This document shows positions 46,847-55,620 of a stretch of 64,000 bases of DNA, in pieces (the first letter of the stretch is position 1; every line of letters begins with the position of its first letter). A program made the translations under genes and the position numbers. Origin of the DNA: Pseudochelatococcus lubricantis (GTDB lineage Bacteria; Pseudomonadota; Alphaproteobacteria; Rhizobiales; Beijerinckiaceae); contig NZ_JBHLXC010000002.1 of assembly GCF_042432495.1 (NCBI RefSeq), positions 1,472,800 through 1,536,799 on the forward strand. Direction: 5' to 3'. The notes beneath the pieces were generated by a model. That model did not search any database and was not told the DNA's origin. It saw only the letters and a program-made list of their open reading frames with translations.

Positions 46847-47896
46847 TCAGCGCACGGCGGGAACGTAGAGGATGCCGCCCATGTTCCAGAGTTGGTTGAG
46901 GCCGCGCGGAATGGCGAGCTTCGAGCCCGTGCCGAGGTTGCGTTCGTAGATTTCCGCATAGTTGCCGGTGGCCTTCACGGCGCGGATGGCCCAGTCCGGA
47001 GCGAGGCCGAGCGCCTTGCCGAAATCGCCCTCCGCCCCCGTGAAGCGGCGCACGTCGGGCTTCTGCGACTTCAGCGCCTCGTCGATGTCCGCCGAGGAGA
47101 TGCCGAGTTCCTCTGCGTTGACCAGCGCGAAGTTCACCCACTTGACGACGTTGAACCAGGCAAAATCGTCGTTGCGTACGACGGGGCCGAGCGGCTCCTT
47201 CGAGATCACGTCCGGCAGCACCACCGCGTCCGCCGGCCGCGCGAGACGCAGGCGCTCGCCGTAGAGGGCCGACTGGTCGCGGGTGAGCACGTCGCAGGTG
47301 CCGGACTCGAACGCGGCGAAAGCCTCTGCCGCGTTGGGGAAGGCTTTCTCCTCATACGTGATCGAATTGGCGCGGAAGAAGTCGGCCAGGTTGAGTTGCG
47401 TCGTCGTGCCGCTCTCGACGCAGATTTTCGCCTTGTCGAGTTCGAGCGCACCGTCGACGCCGAGCGCGCGGTTCGCCAGGAATCCCTGCCCGTCGTGGTA
47501 GGTGATGCCGGCGAAGGCGAGCCCGAGTTCCGCCTCGCGGCCGAGAGTCCACGTCGAGTTGCGCGACAGCAGATCGACCTTGCCGCTCTTCAGCGCCTCG
47601 AAGCGCGCGCTCGCCGAAAGCGGCGTGAACGCGACCTTTTCCGGATCGCCGAGGGTGGCGGCCGCGACGGCGCGGCAGAAATCGACGTCAAAGCCCGACC
47701 AGTGCCCCTGCGTATCCTGATCGGAAAAGCCGCTGATCCCTTCACTGACGCCGCAGTTGAGCGTGCCGCGTTGCTTCACGGTGTCGAGCGTGCCGGCCAG
47801 TGCCGGCGCCGCGAGCGCAAGGGAAAGGACGCCGGCCAGCCCGAAGGCAAGGCGGCTGTGCGGGCGGCGAAGGCGGTTTCCGGCGGTCTCGTTCAT
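46847..47896 (-). CDS. Periplasmic general L-amino-acid-binding protein (AapJ-like), orphan
   Basis: This 349-aa substrate-binding protein has a signal peptide ('RLAFGLAGVLSLALAAPALA'). Its marks are those of the AapJ/BztA group: 'TLDTVKQRGTLNCGVSEGIS', 'GFDVDFCRAVAAATLGDPEK', 'RFEALKSGKVDLLSRNSTWT', 'YERNLGTGSKLAIPRGLNQL', 'GGILYVP'. In rhizobia AapJ works with AapQMP, which are encoded next to it. Here the neighbours are msrB and an L,D-transpeptidase, so this is either an extra copy serving a transporter encoded elsewhere or a separate sensor-type protein. Confidence 0.9.
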   Translation of the reverse strand: MNETAGNRLRRPHSRLAFGLAGVLSLALAAPALAGTLDTVKQRGTLNCGVSEGISGFSDQDTQGHWSGFDVDFCRAVAAATLGDPEKVAFTPLSASARFEALKSGKVDLLSRNSTWTLGREAELGLAFAGITYHDGQGFLANRALGVDGALELDKAKICVESGTTTQLNLADFFRANSITYEEKAFPNAAEAFAAFESGTCDVLTRDQSALYGERLRLARPADAVVLPDVISKEPLGPVVRNDDFAWFNVVKWVNFALVNAEELGISSADIDEALKSQKPDVRRFTGAEGDFGKALGLAPDWAIRAVKATGNYAEIYERNLGTGSKLAIPRGLNQLWNMGGILYVPAVR

Positions 47897-47939
47897 GCCC
47901 CTCGGGCTCCCTGTTTCGAAGTGCGGCCTGCGGTCGCTT

Positions 47940-48611
47940 TTACAGCGTCGCCTTGTGCCGGATGATGACCTTCGTTCCGACAGGAACGCGCTCGTAAAGA
48001 TCGATCACATCGCCGTTGGCGAGGCGGAAGCAACCGGACGAGATGGCCTCTCCGATCGTCTCCGGCTGGTTGGTGCCGTGTATGCGGAACACCGTGGAGC
48101 CGAGATAAAGTGCGCGCGCACCCATTGGATTGCCTGGGCCGCCGGCCATGAAACGCGGCAGATAGGGCTGGCGCTGCAGCATTTCCGGCGGCGGACGCCA
48201 GTCCGGCCACTCGGACTTGCGGCTGACCTTGACGAGCCCCGACCACTGAAAGCCGTCGCGGCCGACACCGATGCCGTAACGCAGGGCGCGGTTGTTGCCC
48301 TGCACCACGTAGAGGAAGCGCTCCGACGTATGGATGACGACCGTGCCCGGCGCCTCGCTGGAGCGGAACAACACCATCTGGCGGGCATACGGCCCTTCCG
48401 TGATGATGACTTCCTCCGTCGAGACGCGGCCCGGCTCGTCGCTGATGTCCATTGTTTCCTCGAACGGCGGCTGCGCGGCCGCCGCCGGCTGGGCGCGCGC
48501 GGCGCCCGTGGCGGCGACGGCGAGCGTCAGCGCCACGCCGAGGCATGCAGCCCCCGCGAATGCCGTCCTCGAAAACGCCGTCCATGGGAAAGTCTTGCAG
48601 GTCGCGGTCAT
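47940..48611 (-). CDS. L,D-transpeptidase (YkuD domain)
   Basis: This 223-aa exported protein has a signal-like hydrophobic segment at residues ~17-40. The catalytic motif is complete: 'VFRIHGTNQPETIGEAISSG' followed by 'CFRLANGDVIDLYERV', the HXGT...S(S/H)GCXR pattern with the catalytic Cys. Such enzymes cross-link peptidoglycan by 3-3 bonds or attach outer-membrane proteins to it, and many copies exist per genome in Hyphomicrobiales. It may be cotranscribed from the lipoprotein gene 16 bp upstream. Confidence 0.92.
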   Translation of the reverse strand: MTATCKTFPWTAFSRTAFAGAACLGVALTLAVAATGAARAQPAAAAQPPFEETMDISDEPGRVSTEEVIITEGPYARQMVLFRSSEAPGTVVIHTSERFLYVVQGNNRALRYGIGVGRDGFQWSGLVKVSRKSEWPDWRPPPEMLQRQPYLPRFMAGGPGNPMGARALYLGSTVFRIHGTNQPETIGEAISSGCFRLANGDVIDLYERVPVGTKVIIRHKATL

Positions 48612-48627
48612 GCCTGTTCGGTCTCGT

Positions 48628-49116
48628 TTAGCTGCAGCGGATAAAGACGAAGGTGCCGTAGCGCCGGTGCGCGTCCGGATCGACGAAGCGCATGATCAGC
48701 TCGGTATCGGTGGCTGAAAGGATCTGCCGGTCCTGCGGATCGCCGGCGGGCGCCTCGAAGCCGATATAGGTCGTGCCGTCGGCACCGGCCTTCAGCCGCA
48801 GCTCATAGATCTTGGCGTCGTCCGCGACATGCATCATCACGCCGTCGGTCGGTCCCAGGCTGATGACGTAGGGCTGGCGGCACTGCGCACGCGCCTCTGC
48901 CTCGGTCCGCTTGCGGTCCTTCTCGTTGTGGAAGGAGGCGATGCCCCAGCTGCCGACGATCGCCTCACGCGGCAACTGGGCCGGAGCCGGCCCCGTGTTC
49001 CGCGACATCGAGCCGCCACCGCAACCGGCGAGCAGGAGCGAAACCAGACATCCCGCGGCCATGGCCGCCTTGCCGAGATGCCCTTGCGTTCCACGCCACA
49101 AAACTGCGTCTCCCAT
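48628..49116 (-). CDS. Lipoprotein of unknown function
   Basis: This 162-aa protein has the lipobox 'LVSLLLAGCGGG' (lipidated Cys at 32). The mature part, 'LPREAIVGSWGIASFHNEKD' through 'TDTELIMRFVDPDAHRRYGT', looks like a small beta-barrel domain of the kind found in envelope lipoproteins, but I cannot name a family. A GGAGG site 5 bases before the ATG supports the start at 49116 over an inner ATG. It sits 16 bp upstream of the L,D-transpeptidase gene, so a cell-envelope role is likely. Confidence 0.78.
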   Translation of the reverse strand: MGDAVLWRGTQGHLGKAAMAAGCLVSLLLAGCGGGSMSRNTGPAPAQLPREAIVGSWGIASFHNEKDRKRTEAEARAQCRQPYVISLGPTDGVMMHVADDAKIYELRLKAGADGTTYIGFEAPAGDPQDRQILSATDTELIMRFVDPDAHRRYGTFVFIRCS

Positions 49117-49412
49117 CGCCCCTCCCGCATCGTTGGCATTCTTGTGCGGCAGGGCGCTGCGCAGCGCCTCCCATCCGCATCCGGCACCGGCGACTATATA
49201 GTCGAGTTGCGTCGTGTCAACGCGCCGGACCAGTCCTGAACACGGTTGTACAGATTAAATATAAATTCCGTGCAACAAAGAGAGCGGCTAGACTGCCGTT
49301 CTTCGCGCCTGCAATAGCAGCGTGCATCGCCTGCGCGCCGTTGACGCCGTGACGGCACCGCCTCATACAGAGAGATGAAACTGTCGGCATCCGGCAAGAA
49401 GCCGGAAGAGAC
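49117..49412. promoter_or_regulatory. Divergent gap between lipoprotein and MscS genes, with a 14-bp palindrome
   Basis: This 296-bp stretch has no gene that I can support. It holds a perfect 14-bp palindrome CGACTATATAGTCG at 49191-49204 and an AT-rich patch near 49245-49275. Promoters for both flanking genes must be here. The palindrome centre TATATA could be part of a -10 region, but no partner -35 is clear. Confidence 0.4.
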
Positions 49413-49460
49413 ATGGTCGAGGGAACTTGGTCGAGAGGACTTGGTCGAAGGGGCTTGGTC
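49413..49460 (+). repeat. 14-bp tandem repeat at the 5' end of the mscS gene
   Basis: Three 14-bp units follow each other: ATGGTCGAGGGAAC (49413), TTGGTCGAGAGGAC (49427), TTGGTCGAAGGGGC (49441), then a partial unit TTGGTC just before the second ATG at 49461. The units differ at two to four places. Fourteen is not a multiple of three, so gain or loss of a unit would break the frame from the first start codon but not from the second. Confidence 0.88.
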
Positions 49461-51737
49461 ATGGTGGAGGCTGTGTCTGCAGGTGTCGCCAGAATCGCCG
49501 GGTTGCTGCTGCTATTGCTGATGTTCTGCGGCCACGCCGTCGCGCAAGGCGGGACGCCGCCGGCCGCGCCGGCGCATGAGGCCGCAGGCCAGCCGGTGCA
49601 GGTGCGCGCGTTGCTTGACCTGCTGGCCGACCCTGCGGTGCAGGACTGGCTGCGGCAGGCCCGGGAAACGGCCGCGCCGGCGGCACCGGCGGCGGTTGCC
49701 GAACCGCGGCAGAACCCGCCCGCCAGCATCAGCACGTCCGCCAGCCTTGCGGAGCGCATTGCCCGCTCCCGTGCGCACGTACGGGAGATCGTGGCGGCGC
49801 TGCCGCATCTGCCGGCGCGGATGGCGGAGGCCGGCGACCGGCTGGCCGAGGCTGTCCACGGCAGCGACACCGAGCACGGCGGCGAACTTGCGTTGCTGGC
49901 GTTCGCCCTCGGCGCGGCAGGCGCGTTCGCCACGCGCAGACTGGGGAGCAACGCGACGCGCGCGTGGCAGCAAGCCCATCCCGATCCCCTGATCCGGCTT
50001 GGGCGGCTCGGCCTGCGGCTGCTGATCGCCGCCCTGCCCGCCCTGGCCTTCACGGCGGGCGTCCTGATCGCGCTCATGCTGTTCGAATGGCCGCCGGTGC
50101 TGAAGACCGTCGTGATCGCCTATGCGCTCGCGGTCGTCGCCATTCTGCTCGCCTATCACGTGCTGCGGGTGCTGCTCATCAATCCGGCGCCGCAACCGCA
50201 GCCGGCGGCCGAGGCCGGTAGCGGCGAGGAAGCCGCCCTCGCCGCTCCGGCAATGGCCGGGCCGGTCAACGGTGAGCTGGCGAAGGCTGTGTTCTGGCAT
50301 CGCCGGCTGGTGCTGTTCATCGGCTGGTTCGTGCTCGCCGCCGCCACCATCGAAACCCTGGACGTGCTGGAAGTGCCGCGTGTTTCGGTGCAGGCGTGCG
50401 CCTATCTGCTCGGCCTTGTCCAGCTGGCGATCGGTCTGGAGGCCGTCTGGCGGCGTCCGGCGGGCGAAGTCAGGAAACAGCTTGGAAAGCGCACCGTCAA
50501 CATCCTGCTGACCGTGCTGGGTGTCGTTTTGTGGTGGCTTTCGGCGGTGAGGTTCAGCGGGCTGTTCTGGCTGCTGACCTTCGCCGTCGTGCTGCCGGTC
50601 ACGATCAAGGCCATAGACTGGCGCGTCAAGCGCCTGCTTCGCCCGGCGGGCGGCGTCCAGGCGGGGTATGCCGGCGTGCTCGAAGTCTGCCTCAATCGCG
50701 GCGCGCGGCTGGTGCTGGTGGTCGGCGCGGTCTACTGGATGTCCCAGGTGTGGCACATCGATCTCATCGCCCTCACCGACCAGACCACGCCCCTGAAACG
50801 GCTGATGCGGGGCATCCTGAACGCCGTCATCACGCTCTTCCTTGCGGATTTCCTGTGGCAGCTGATCAAGGCGGCCATCGATGCGCGGTTGGCGCAGGCG
50901 GGGCCGCCGGGTGCGCATGGCGAGGATGCGCTGGTTGCCGCGGGCGAGACCGGCATCGGCCATGGCGACGATCCTGTGCGGCAGGCGCGCCTGCGCACGC
51001 TGCTGCCGATCTTCCGCAATATCCTGCTGGTGGTTATCGCGGTGATCGCCATTCTGATGGCGCTCTCCGGGCTCGGCATCGAGATCGGGCCGCTGATAGC
51101 GGGCGCGGGCGTCGTAGGCGTCGCCGTCGGCTTCGGCTCGCAAACGCTGGTCAAGGACGTGATCAGCGGCATCTTCTACCTGCTCGACGATGCCTTCAGG
51201 GTCGGCGAATACATCCAGAGCGGCAGCTACAAGGGCACGGTCGAGTCCTTCTCGCTGCGCTCCGTCAAGCTGCGCCACCATCGCGGTCCCGTCTACACCG
51301 TGCCCTTCGGCCAGCTCGGCGCGGTGCAAAACATGAGCCGCGACTGGGTGATGGACAAGTTCACCATCAATGTCGCCTACGACACCGATCTGGAAAAGGC
51401 GCGCAAGATCATCAAGAACATCGGCCAGCAGCTCGCGGAAGATCCGGAGCACGCGGCCAACATCCTGCAGCCGCTCAAGATGCAGGGTGTCGAGCAGTTC
51501 GGCGAATACGGCATTCAGATCAAATGCAAGATCATGACGCGGCCGGGCGAGCAGTTCATGATCCGCCGCATGGCGCTGCGACAGATCAAGCAGGCTTTCG
51601 ATGAGGCCGGCATCCGCTTCGCGCTGCCGCAGGTGCACGTGGCCGGCAACGGCCCGGCCGGTAACGGCGATGCGGCCACGGCCGCTGCGGGGCAGATACG
51701 CGACAGCCTCGCCGCCGCGCGGGAACGCGAGGCTTGA
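49413..51737 (+). CDS. Large MscS-family mechanosensitive channel
   Basis: This 774-aa inner-membrane protein has a signal peptide ('AGLLLLLLMFCGHAVAQGG'), a periplasmic region of ~130 residues, and about ten helices. It ends in the MscS core: pore helix 'IGPLIAGAGVVGVAVGFGSQ', then 'LVKDVISGIFYLLDDAFRVG' and the beta domain 'SLRSVKLRHHRGPVYTVPFG'. It is of the YbiO size class and would release solutes during hypo-osmotic shock. Two starts are possible. ATG 49413 has GGAAGAG upstream but encodes a repetitive leader. ATG 49461 gives a textbook signal peptide and has AAGGGG upstream; I consider it equally likely. Confidence 0.9.
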   Translation: MVEGTWSRGLGRRGLVMVEAVSAGVARIAGLLLLLLMFCGHAVAQGGTPPAAPAHEAAGQPVQVRALLDLLADPAVQDWLRQARETAAPAAPAAVAEPRQNPPASISTSASLAERIARSRAHVREIVAALPHLPARMAEAGDRLAEAVHGSDTEHGGELALLAFALGAAGAFATRRLGSNATRAWQQAHPDPLIRLGRLGLRLLIAALPALAFTAGVLIALMLFEWPPVLKTVVIAYALAVVAILLAYHVLRVLLINPAPQPQPAAEAGSGEEAALAAPAMAGPVNGELAKAVFWHRRLVLFIGWFVLAAATIETLDVLEVPRVSVQACAYLLGLVQLAIGLEAVWRRPAGEVRKQLGKRTVNILLTVLGVVLWWLSAVRFSGLFWLLTFAVVLPVTIKAIDWRVKRLLRPAGGVQAGYAGVLEVCLNRGARLVLVVGAVYWMSQVWHIDLIALTDQTTPLKRLMRGILNAVITLFLADFLWQLIKAAIDARLAQAGPPGAHGEDALVAAGETGIGHGDDPVRQARLRTLLPIFRNILLVVIAVIAILMALSGLGIEIGPLIAGAGVVGVAVGFGSQTLVKDVISGIFYLLDDAFRVGEYIQSGSYKGTVESFSLRSVKLRHHRGPVYTVPFGQLGAVQNMSRDWVMDKFTINVAYDTDLEKARKIIKNIGQQLAEDPEHAANILQPLKMQGVEQFGEYGIQIKCKIMTRPGEQFMIRRMALRQIKQAFDEAGIRFALPQVHVAGNGPAGNGDAATAAAGQIRDSLAAAREREA

Positions 51738-51768
51738 CCCGCGCGCGGCATCCCGACGCGCGCCGGGT

Positions 51769-52170
51769 TCATTCGCTCCGGGATGCGCCGGCGTGGCAGA
51801 CGGCTTCGATGTTGTAGCCGTCCGGGTCGAAAACGAAAGCCGCGTAGTAGCGGGCATGATACTGAGGTCTTAGCCCCGGCGCGCCGTTGTCCCTGCCGCC
51901 GGCCGCCAGCGCCGCTGCGTGGAAGGCATCCACGGCGTCGCTGCTGGCGGCGTTGAATGCCACATGGACGAGCGGCGGAACCGGCTTGCCCTGGGCAATC
52001 CAGAAATCCCCGCCGGGATCGCCGGACTTCCCCTCCCCGTCCGACACGCCGAAGCCCGCCGCTTCCGGCAGTTCGGTCATCAACCGGTAGCCGAGCGGAT
52101 GCAGGACGGCTTCATAGAACCGTTTGCTGCGGGCGAAATCAGAAACGATGATACTGATATGGTCCAGCAC
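51769..52170 (-). CDS. VOC-family (glyoxalase/bleomycin-resistance fold) protein
   Basis: This 133-aa cytoplasmic protein has two beta-alpha-beta-beta-beta units: 'LDHISIIVSDFARSKRFYEA' at the start and 'HARYYAAFVFDPDGYNIEAV' at the end, with metal-ligand-like His and Glu. Close relatives are annotated as glyoxalase-like or dioxygenase-like; the substrate is unknown. It is convergent with the MscS gene and lies 66 bp downstream of the MFS gene on the same strand, so it could be read with it. Confidence 0.85.
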   Translation of the reverse strand: MLDHISIIVSDFARSKRFYEAVLHPLGYRLMTELPEAAGFGVSDGEGKSGDPGGDFWIAQGKPVPPLVHVAFNAASSDAVDAFHAAALAAGGRDNGAPGLRPQYHARYYAAFVFDPDGYNIEAVCHAGASRSE

Positions 52171-52236
52171 AGGTATCGTCTCCGGCAGGGATGAGAACGG
52201 CGCACACTTACCCCATCCCGGCCGGAAACGCCACCG

Positions 52237-53472
52237 TCACACGGCCGCGCGCACGGCGAACTTTGTCCGGACGCCGGCGAAGACGGTCATCGACGCCAGG
52301 CAGAGCACGACGCCGCTCAGCATGAAGACGGTGCCGACGCCCGTCGCGTCGACGATCAGCCCGCCGACCGCCGCACCCGTGGTGATCGCCAGATTGATCG
52401 CGGCGACGAGAAGGCCGCCCGCCGTTTCCGCCTCGTCGGGCACCGCGCGGGCGATCCAGGCGGACCATCCGACGGGAATCGTGCCGAAGGCCAGGCCCCA
52501 CAGCGCGATGATCGCCGCGTCCGTCTCGACATGGCCGCCGTACCCGACGAGCGTGAACGCCAGCGCTCCGATGACGAGCGGCGTCGCGGCAAGCGTCAGG
52601 CGCATGGAGTGCTGCAGCAGCCACCCGCCGAGATAATTGCCGAGGAAGCTCGCGATGCCGAATGCGAACAGCATGATCGAGATGCCGGTCACGTCGGTAT
52701 TGGTGACCGATTCGAGGAACGGCCTGACATAGGTGAACATCGCCATATGGCCGCCGAACACGAGCAGCGCGGCGACCAGCGCGATGGCGATGTGGCGGCG
52801 GGACAGCAGCTCGCCCAACGTTCCGAATCGCGAGAGGCTGCGCGAAGGCATCGCCGGCAGACTCGCGAACTGGACGATCACGGTGACGAGGCCGAGAACC
52901 GCCGCCGCGAGGAACACGGACCGCCATCCCCAAAGATCGCCGAAATAGCTGCCCAGCGGCGCGGCGAATATTGTGGCCGCGGAGACGCCGGACACGACCA
53001 TCGCGAGCGCACGCGGCACATGGTGCTCCGGCACCAGCCGCATGACCGTGGCTGTCGACAGCGCCCAGAAACCGCCCAGCGCCACGCCGAGCAGGACGCG
53101 CCCCGCAAGCAGCAATGGCAGGTTGGGAGACAGCGCGACGACAAGGTTCGAAATAATCAGCAGGATCGAAAATCCCATGAGCACGATGCGCCGGTCCAGC
53201 CGGCGCGTCAGCACCGCGATCAGCAGGCTGCTGAGGACGGCGGTGACCGCCGTCGCCGTCACGGCCTGCCCGGCCATTCCCTCGGTGATCCCGAGGTCCC
53301 TCGCCATCGGCGTCAGCACGCTCGCCGGGAGGAACTCGGCCCCCACGAGGCCGAATACGCCAAGGCCCATCGAGACCACAGCCGCCCAAGCGGGTTCGGA
53401 CTGAAGCTCCGGCTCGGACTCGTACTCGGGCTCGGGTGTGCGACTGTCGTTCATTGCTGTAGCGTTGCCCAC
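52237..53472 (-). CDS. MFS transporter (AraJ/NepI-like exporter group)
   Basis: This 411-aa protein has twelve helices. MFS motif A is in 'LIAVLTRRLDRRIVLMGFSI' and motif C-like in 'MVVSGVSAATIFAAPLGSYF'. Similar proteins export sugars, nucleosides or drugs. The N-terminus has an acidic stretch, 'TPEPEYESEPELQSEPAW', before helix 1. The start is a GTG at 53472 with GGGAG 7 bases upstream; an ATG 18 bases downstream is the alternative. It is divergent from an AraC regulator that probably controls it. Confidence 0.9.
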   Translation of the reverse strand: MGNATAMNDSRTPEPEYESEPELQSEPAWAAVVSMGLGVFGLVGAEFLPASVLTPMARDLGITEGMAGQAVTATAVTAVLSSLLIAVLTRRLDRRIVLMGFSILLIISNLVVALSPNLPLLLAGRVLLGVALGGFWALSTATVMRLVPEHHVPRALAMVVSGVSAATIFAAPLGSYFGDLWGWRSVFLAAAVLGLVTVIVQFASLPAMPSRSLSRFGTLGELLSRRHIAIALVAALLVFGGHMAMFTYVRPFLESVTNTDVTGISIMLFAFGIASFLGNYLGGWLLQHSMRLTLAATPLVIGALAFTLVGYGGHVETDAAIIALWGLAFGTIPVGWSAWIARAVPDEAETAGGLLVAAINLAITTGAAVGGLIVDATGVGTVFMLSGVVLCLASMTVFAGVRTKFAVRAAV

Positions 53473-53520
53473 ATTCGGGCTCCCTTGCTTGAGGAGTGAA
53501 TGGGGAGCATGTGGGTGGCG

Positions 53521-53574
53521 CTTCCGGACGATCTATGCCATTTTCGCCGGACTATGTAACCTATACTCCGGAAG
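53521..53574. promoter_or_regulatory. Repeats in the MFS/araC divergent gap
   Basis: The inverted pair CTTCCGGA (53521-53528) and TCCGGAAG (53567-53574) spans the promoter gap. CCGGAC also recurs directly at 53524-53529 and 53547-53552, 23 bp apart, a spacing that would put two AraC half-sites on the same DNA face. The assignment to the AraC protein is by position. Confidence 0.4.
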
Positions 53575-53596
53575 TCGCGAGGAGGAGCCCCACCCC

Positions 53597-54562
53597 ATGG
53601 ATCTTGTGAGCGAGCTGCTGTCGGGCATGCGCCTTCGCGGCGCGAGCTACAGCAAGCTGCGGCTGGCGCCGCCCTTCGGCATCGGCTTCGCACCCACGGA
53701 CGACGCGCATTTCCACTTCGTTGCGACCGGTACGCTCCGCTTGCGCCCGGCGGACGGCGAGATGACCGGTCTGAGCTGCGGCGACGCCGTGCTGCTGCCG
53801 CGCGGCGATGCACACGCCCTCGTTTCGGCGCCGGGCGCGAGGGTTCGCCCCTTCGACAGCTACGAGACCGTTCCCCTCTGCAGCAACATCTGCATGATCG
53901 ACGATCTCGCGCAAAAGGCGTGCGAGAACGGCGAGACGCTGATCTTCTCCGGCCGGATGCAGTTCGAGCTGGATACGCTGCATCCGCTGGTCAGCCTGAT
54001 GCCGCAGGTTCTGTCGGTGCGTGCGCTGACGGGCCGCCAGCCGGAACTCCACCCCCTGCTCGCGGCGATGGAGCGGGAGATGGCGGCCGAGCGCGCCGGC
54101 GCTGCGGGCATTCTGGCGCGGCTCGCGGATGTGGTGGCGGCGAGCATCGTCCGCGGTTGGGTCGAGGGCGGTTGCGGCGATGCCACGGGCTGGGTCGAGG
54201 CGCTGCGCGATCCGCGCCTCGGCCGCGTGATCGCGGCGCTGCACCGCAAGCCCGGCCATGACTGGACGATCGAGGAAATGGCTGCGGAGATGGGCAGTTC
54301 GCGCTCGGTGTTCGCGGAGCGGTTCGTCGCCGTCACCGGGACCACGCCGTCCCGCTACCTGCTCGCGCTGCGGATGCGCCTCGCCGCCCGGTGGATCGGT
54401 AACGACGGCCTGTCGATCGATGGCGCCGCGCGGCGTCTCGGCTACGGCTCGCGCGCCGCATTCAGCCGGGCCTACAAACGGGCGACCGGCACCTCGCCCG
54501 GGCAGTTGCGGCGCGCCGGCGACCCGGCGCTCGAAGAGGAACGATCCGCCGTCCCGTCCTGA
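53597..54562 (+). CDS. AraC-family regulator with cupin-type N-terminal domain
   Basis: The product has 321 aa. An AraC-binding cupin (Cupin_6-type) domain (~15-185: 'FHFVATGTLRLRPADGEMTG', 'LSCGDAVLLPRGDAHALVSA') is followed by two AraC helix-turn-helices: 'WTIEEMAAEMGSSRSVFAER' and 'LSIDGAARRLGYGSRAAFSR'. Regulators of this type commonly activate adjacent MFS or oxidoreductase genes. The ATG at 53597 is preceded by GAGGAGG. Its start faces the MFS gene. Confidence 0.9.
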   Translation: MDLVSELLSGMRLRGASYSKLRLAPPFGIGFAPTDDAHFHFVATGTLRLRPADGEMTGLSCGDAVLLPRGDAHALVSAPGARVRPFDSYETVPLCSNICMIDDLAQKACENGETLIFSGRMQFELDTLHPLVSLMPQVLSVRALTGRQPELHPLLAAMEREMAAERAGAAGILARLADVVAASIVRGWVEGGCGDATGWVEALRDPRLGRVIAALHRKPGHDWTIEEMAAEMGSSRSVFAERFVAVTGTTPSRYLLALRMRLAARWIGNDGLSIDGAARRLGYGSRAAFSRAYKRATGTSPGQLRRAGDPALEEERSAVPS

Positions 54563-54601
54563 GGCCGCCATGCCGGCGCATCGCCGCCGGGCGGGAACGC
54601 C

Positions 54602-55480
54602 TCACGCGGCTTCCTGCCGCGCGATCTCAAGCCATGCCCGCGAGCTGTGGGAGAGATAGGCGCCGTGCCGCCAGATCAGGGCCATGTGCCAGTCCGTCAG
54701 CGGGTCCTGCAGCGGCACCGCCTTGACCTGCGCATGGGGGCGCTGGCCGGCGATCATGCGCGGCAGGAAGGCGACGCCGAGACCGGCGGCGACGAGGCCG
54801 ACGATGAAGTCTATCTGGCTGCTGCGCGCCGCGATGGTGGGCGCGATGTCGTTGCGCTTGAAGAAGTCCATGATGATGCGGTTCAGGCCGAAACCGCTTT
54901 CGAACAGGATGAACGACTGCCGACGCAGGATGTCGACATCGATCGCAGGCGATCGTGCGAGTTCATGGTTCGCGGGGACAAGGGCCATCAGCGGCTCGAT
55001 CCGCACGCTCTGCCATTCGAAATCGTCGGAAACAGGCAACAGGGATGCCGCCAGATCGATCTCGCCCGAGAGCAGGATTTCCTCAAGCCTGTCGCTGCCT
55101 TGCTCGACAAGCCTGATGTCGATCCCCGGATAGAGCTGGCGATAGCGGGCGAAAAGCGGCGCGAACAGGATGCTGCTGCCGATGCGCGGCAGGCCGAGCC
55201 GCAGGGTGCCGCTGTTCAGCCCGCGCAGTTCGCCGATCTCGGCGAACATGTCGTCCCGCTCCGCCAGAATGCGCTGGGCGCGGCGATAGACGATCTCGCC
55301 CGTCTCCGTCAGCACGCTGCGATGGCCGACGCGGTCGAAGAGCGGCGCGCCGACTTCGTCCTCCAGCCGCCGCACGGCCTTGCTGACCGTCGACTGCGTG
55401 GAAAAGACCGTCTTTGCCGCCCGGGAAAAGCCACCTTGCCGGACGACCTCGACGAATGCATGCAGGACACGCAGTTCCAT
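54602..55480 (-). CDS. LysR-family regulator divergent from cidAB (CidR-like)
   Basis: The product has 292 aa. The helix-turn-helix is 'LRVLHAFVEVVRQGGFSRAA' and 'TQSTVSKAVRRLEDEVGAPL', with an effector domain after residue ~90. In Gram-positive bacteria a LysR protein, CidR, activates cidABC in response to overflow metabolites. The same layout here (LysR divergent from cidAB) and two matching ATTC-N7-GAAT motifs in the gap support such a role. The ATG at 55480 is the natural start. Confidence 0.9.
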   Translation of the reverse strand: MELRVLHAFVEVVRQGGFSRAAKTVFSTQSTVSKAVRRLEDEVGAPLFDRVGHRSVLTETGEIVYRRAQRILAERDDMFAEIGELRGLNSGTLRLGLPRIGSSILFAPLFARYRQLYPGIDIRLVEQGSDRLEEILLSGEIDLAASLLPVSDDFEWQSVRIEPLMALVPANHELARSPAIDVDILRRQSFILFESGFGLNRIIMDFFKRNDIAPTIAARSSQIDFIVGLVAAGLGVAFLPRMIAGQRPHAQVKAVPLQDPLTDWHMALIWRHGAYLSHSSRAWLEIARQEAA

Positions 55481-55501
55481 GGTGCGCTTTCAGCTCTCTT
55501 C

Positions 55502-55547
55502 ATTCCGGGTTGGAATTTCCAGAAGTCCTTTAATTCATTTGAAGAAT
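55502..55547. promoter_or_regulatory. Paired LysR-type operators (ATTC-N7-GAAT) in front of cidA
   Basis: Two 15-bp sites share the pattern ATTC-N7-GAAT: 55502-55516 (ATTCCGGGTTGGAAT, a perfect 5-bp inverted repeat) and 55533-55547 (ATTCATTTGAAGAAT). Both contain the T-N11-A core of LysR boxes. They start 31 bp apart, about three helical turns, as expected for a LysR tetramer. Confidence 0.68.
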
Positions 55548-55620
55548 GATTTGCCGTCACCTACCTTCTGTCAAGCAGCCGTTTCATTCCGTTTCGCATT
55601 TCCCCGGTCGAGTGTCCATT

